Translations under genes and position numbers: made by a program
Part shown: positions 7,632 to 7,869 of the stretch, in pieces
How the letters are laid out: every line of letters starts with the position of its first letter
Position numbering within the stretch: the first letter of the stretch is position 1
Notes under the pieces: generated by a model
Database searches by the model: none
The model's input: the letters and a program-made list of their open reading frames with translations, nothing else
What the model was told of the DNA's origin: nothing
Source: an uncultured Saprospiraceae bacterium
GTDB lineage: Bacteria; Bacteroidota; Bacteroidia; Chitinophagales; Saprospiraceae
DNA: 7,869 nt
Assembly (NCBI GenBank): GCA_937894165.1
Contig: CALCSX010000155.1
Coordinates: 1-7,869, forward strand
Direction of reading: 5' to 3'

Positions 7632-7671
7632 CAATCAATACTAAAATGAATGAGTGTTTTAATTCTGATTG
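7632..7671. repeat. Imperfect inverted repeat between the two repeat copies
   Basis: CAATCA (7632-7637) pairs with TGATTG (7666-7671). Inside it TAAAA (7642-7646) pairs with TTTTA (7657-7661), separated by a symmetric 4/4 internal loop, with a 10-base terminal loop. The stem is AT-rich and only moderately stable. Confidence 0.45.
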
Positions 7672-7715
7672 AATCGAGCGGAAAGCTAGTTTATATTTAA
7701 ACTATGTTTTTATAT

Positions 7716-7761
7716 TATAATCCATTATGGGTTGATTCATCACAATTAAATATGGATTATA
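7716..7761. repeat. Inverted repeat TATAATCCAT / ATGGATTATA
   Basis: A perfect 10-bp inverted repeat (7716-7725 and 7752-7761) encloses 26 bases. It ends where the second repeat unit (ATGTTGAA, 7761) begins, so it may belong to the repeat array rather than being independent. Confidence 0.5.
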
Positions 7762-7866
7762 TGTTGAACTCATTACGGAGTTCGTGGGACTATTCTACTT
7801 TACCCCGAGTTGCAGCCTTGCCAGGCTTTACTCGGGGTTATTCACCTTAGCACTCCTACGGAGTTG
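7761..7866. repeat. Intergenic palindromic repeat, copy 2 (REP-like double hairpin)
   Basis: This is a direct repeat of the element at 7542-7624 and the better preserved copy. After ATGTTGAA there is an extra hairpin GAACTC-(6)-GAGTTC (7766-7783). The main hairpin follows, with ACCCCGAGT (7802-7810) pairing perfectly with ACTCGGGGT (7830-7838) and an inner AGCCT-TGCC-AGGCT stem (7814-7827), then ACTCC-TAC-GGAGT (7852-7864). The array may continue past the window end, since the last bases are still repeat-like. Confidence 0.82.
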
Positions 7867-7869
7867 ATC

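Noticed and set aside
7542..7866. CRISPR array
   Set aside because: There are only two copies of a long palindromic unit with a spacer far too long and no cas genes. The structure fits REP-like repeats.

Overview
The window comes from an AT-rich member of the Bacteroidota. Two large proteins carry an N-terminal signal peptide plus a C-terminal type IX secretion (T9SS) type A sorting domain. A third gene is the barrel end of a TonB-dependent outer-membrane receptor. A fourth has a Bacteroidota-type lipobox followed at once by acidic residues. No Shine-Dalgarno sequence stands before any start, which is also usual for the phylum. Genus or family cannot be fixed from this sequence alone.

Layout. 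Positions 1-1263 (+) hold the C-terminal 420 residues of a TonB-dependent receptor whose 5' part lies outside the window. Only 18 bp later, 1282-2757 (+) encodes a secreted alpha/beta-hydrolase-like protein with a T9SS tail. The two probably form one transcript, pairing a surface or secreted protein with an outer-membrane uptake receptor. A strong, near-symmetric hairpin at 2847-2890 ends this transcript and also faces the convergent gene at 3000-5525 (-). That gene encodes an 841-residue, Asn-rich, beta-helix-like secreted protein with a helical module before its own T9SS tail.

Positions 5526-6343 are a gene-poor, very AT-rich spacer of about 0.8 kb with a small palindrome near the start of the beta-helix gene. 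Positions 6344-7073 (-) hold a two-gene unit: a cysteine-patterned lipoprotein with a TTG start, then, 13 bp downstream, a 68-residue membrane protein. A well-formed hairpin with a U-rich tail ends this unit. Neither gene belongs to a family I recognise.

The right end (about 7542-7869) is a non-coding repeat region. Two direct copies of a two-hairpin element (ACCCCGAGT...ACTCGGGGT followed by ACTCC-TAC-GGAGT) start 238 bp apart, with further inverted repeats between them. It looks like the REP-type palindromic repeats scattered between genes in this phylum.

I found no clear new defence system, CRISPR array, RNA gene or complete mobile element. The points most worth a second look are the missing nucleophile serine in the secreted hydrolase, the lipoprotein/small-membrane-protein pair, and the structured repeat array at the right end.
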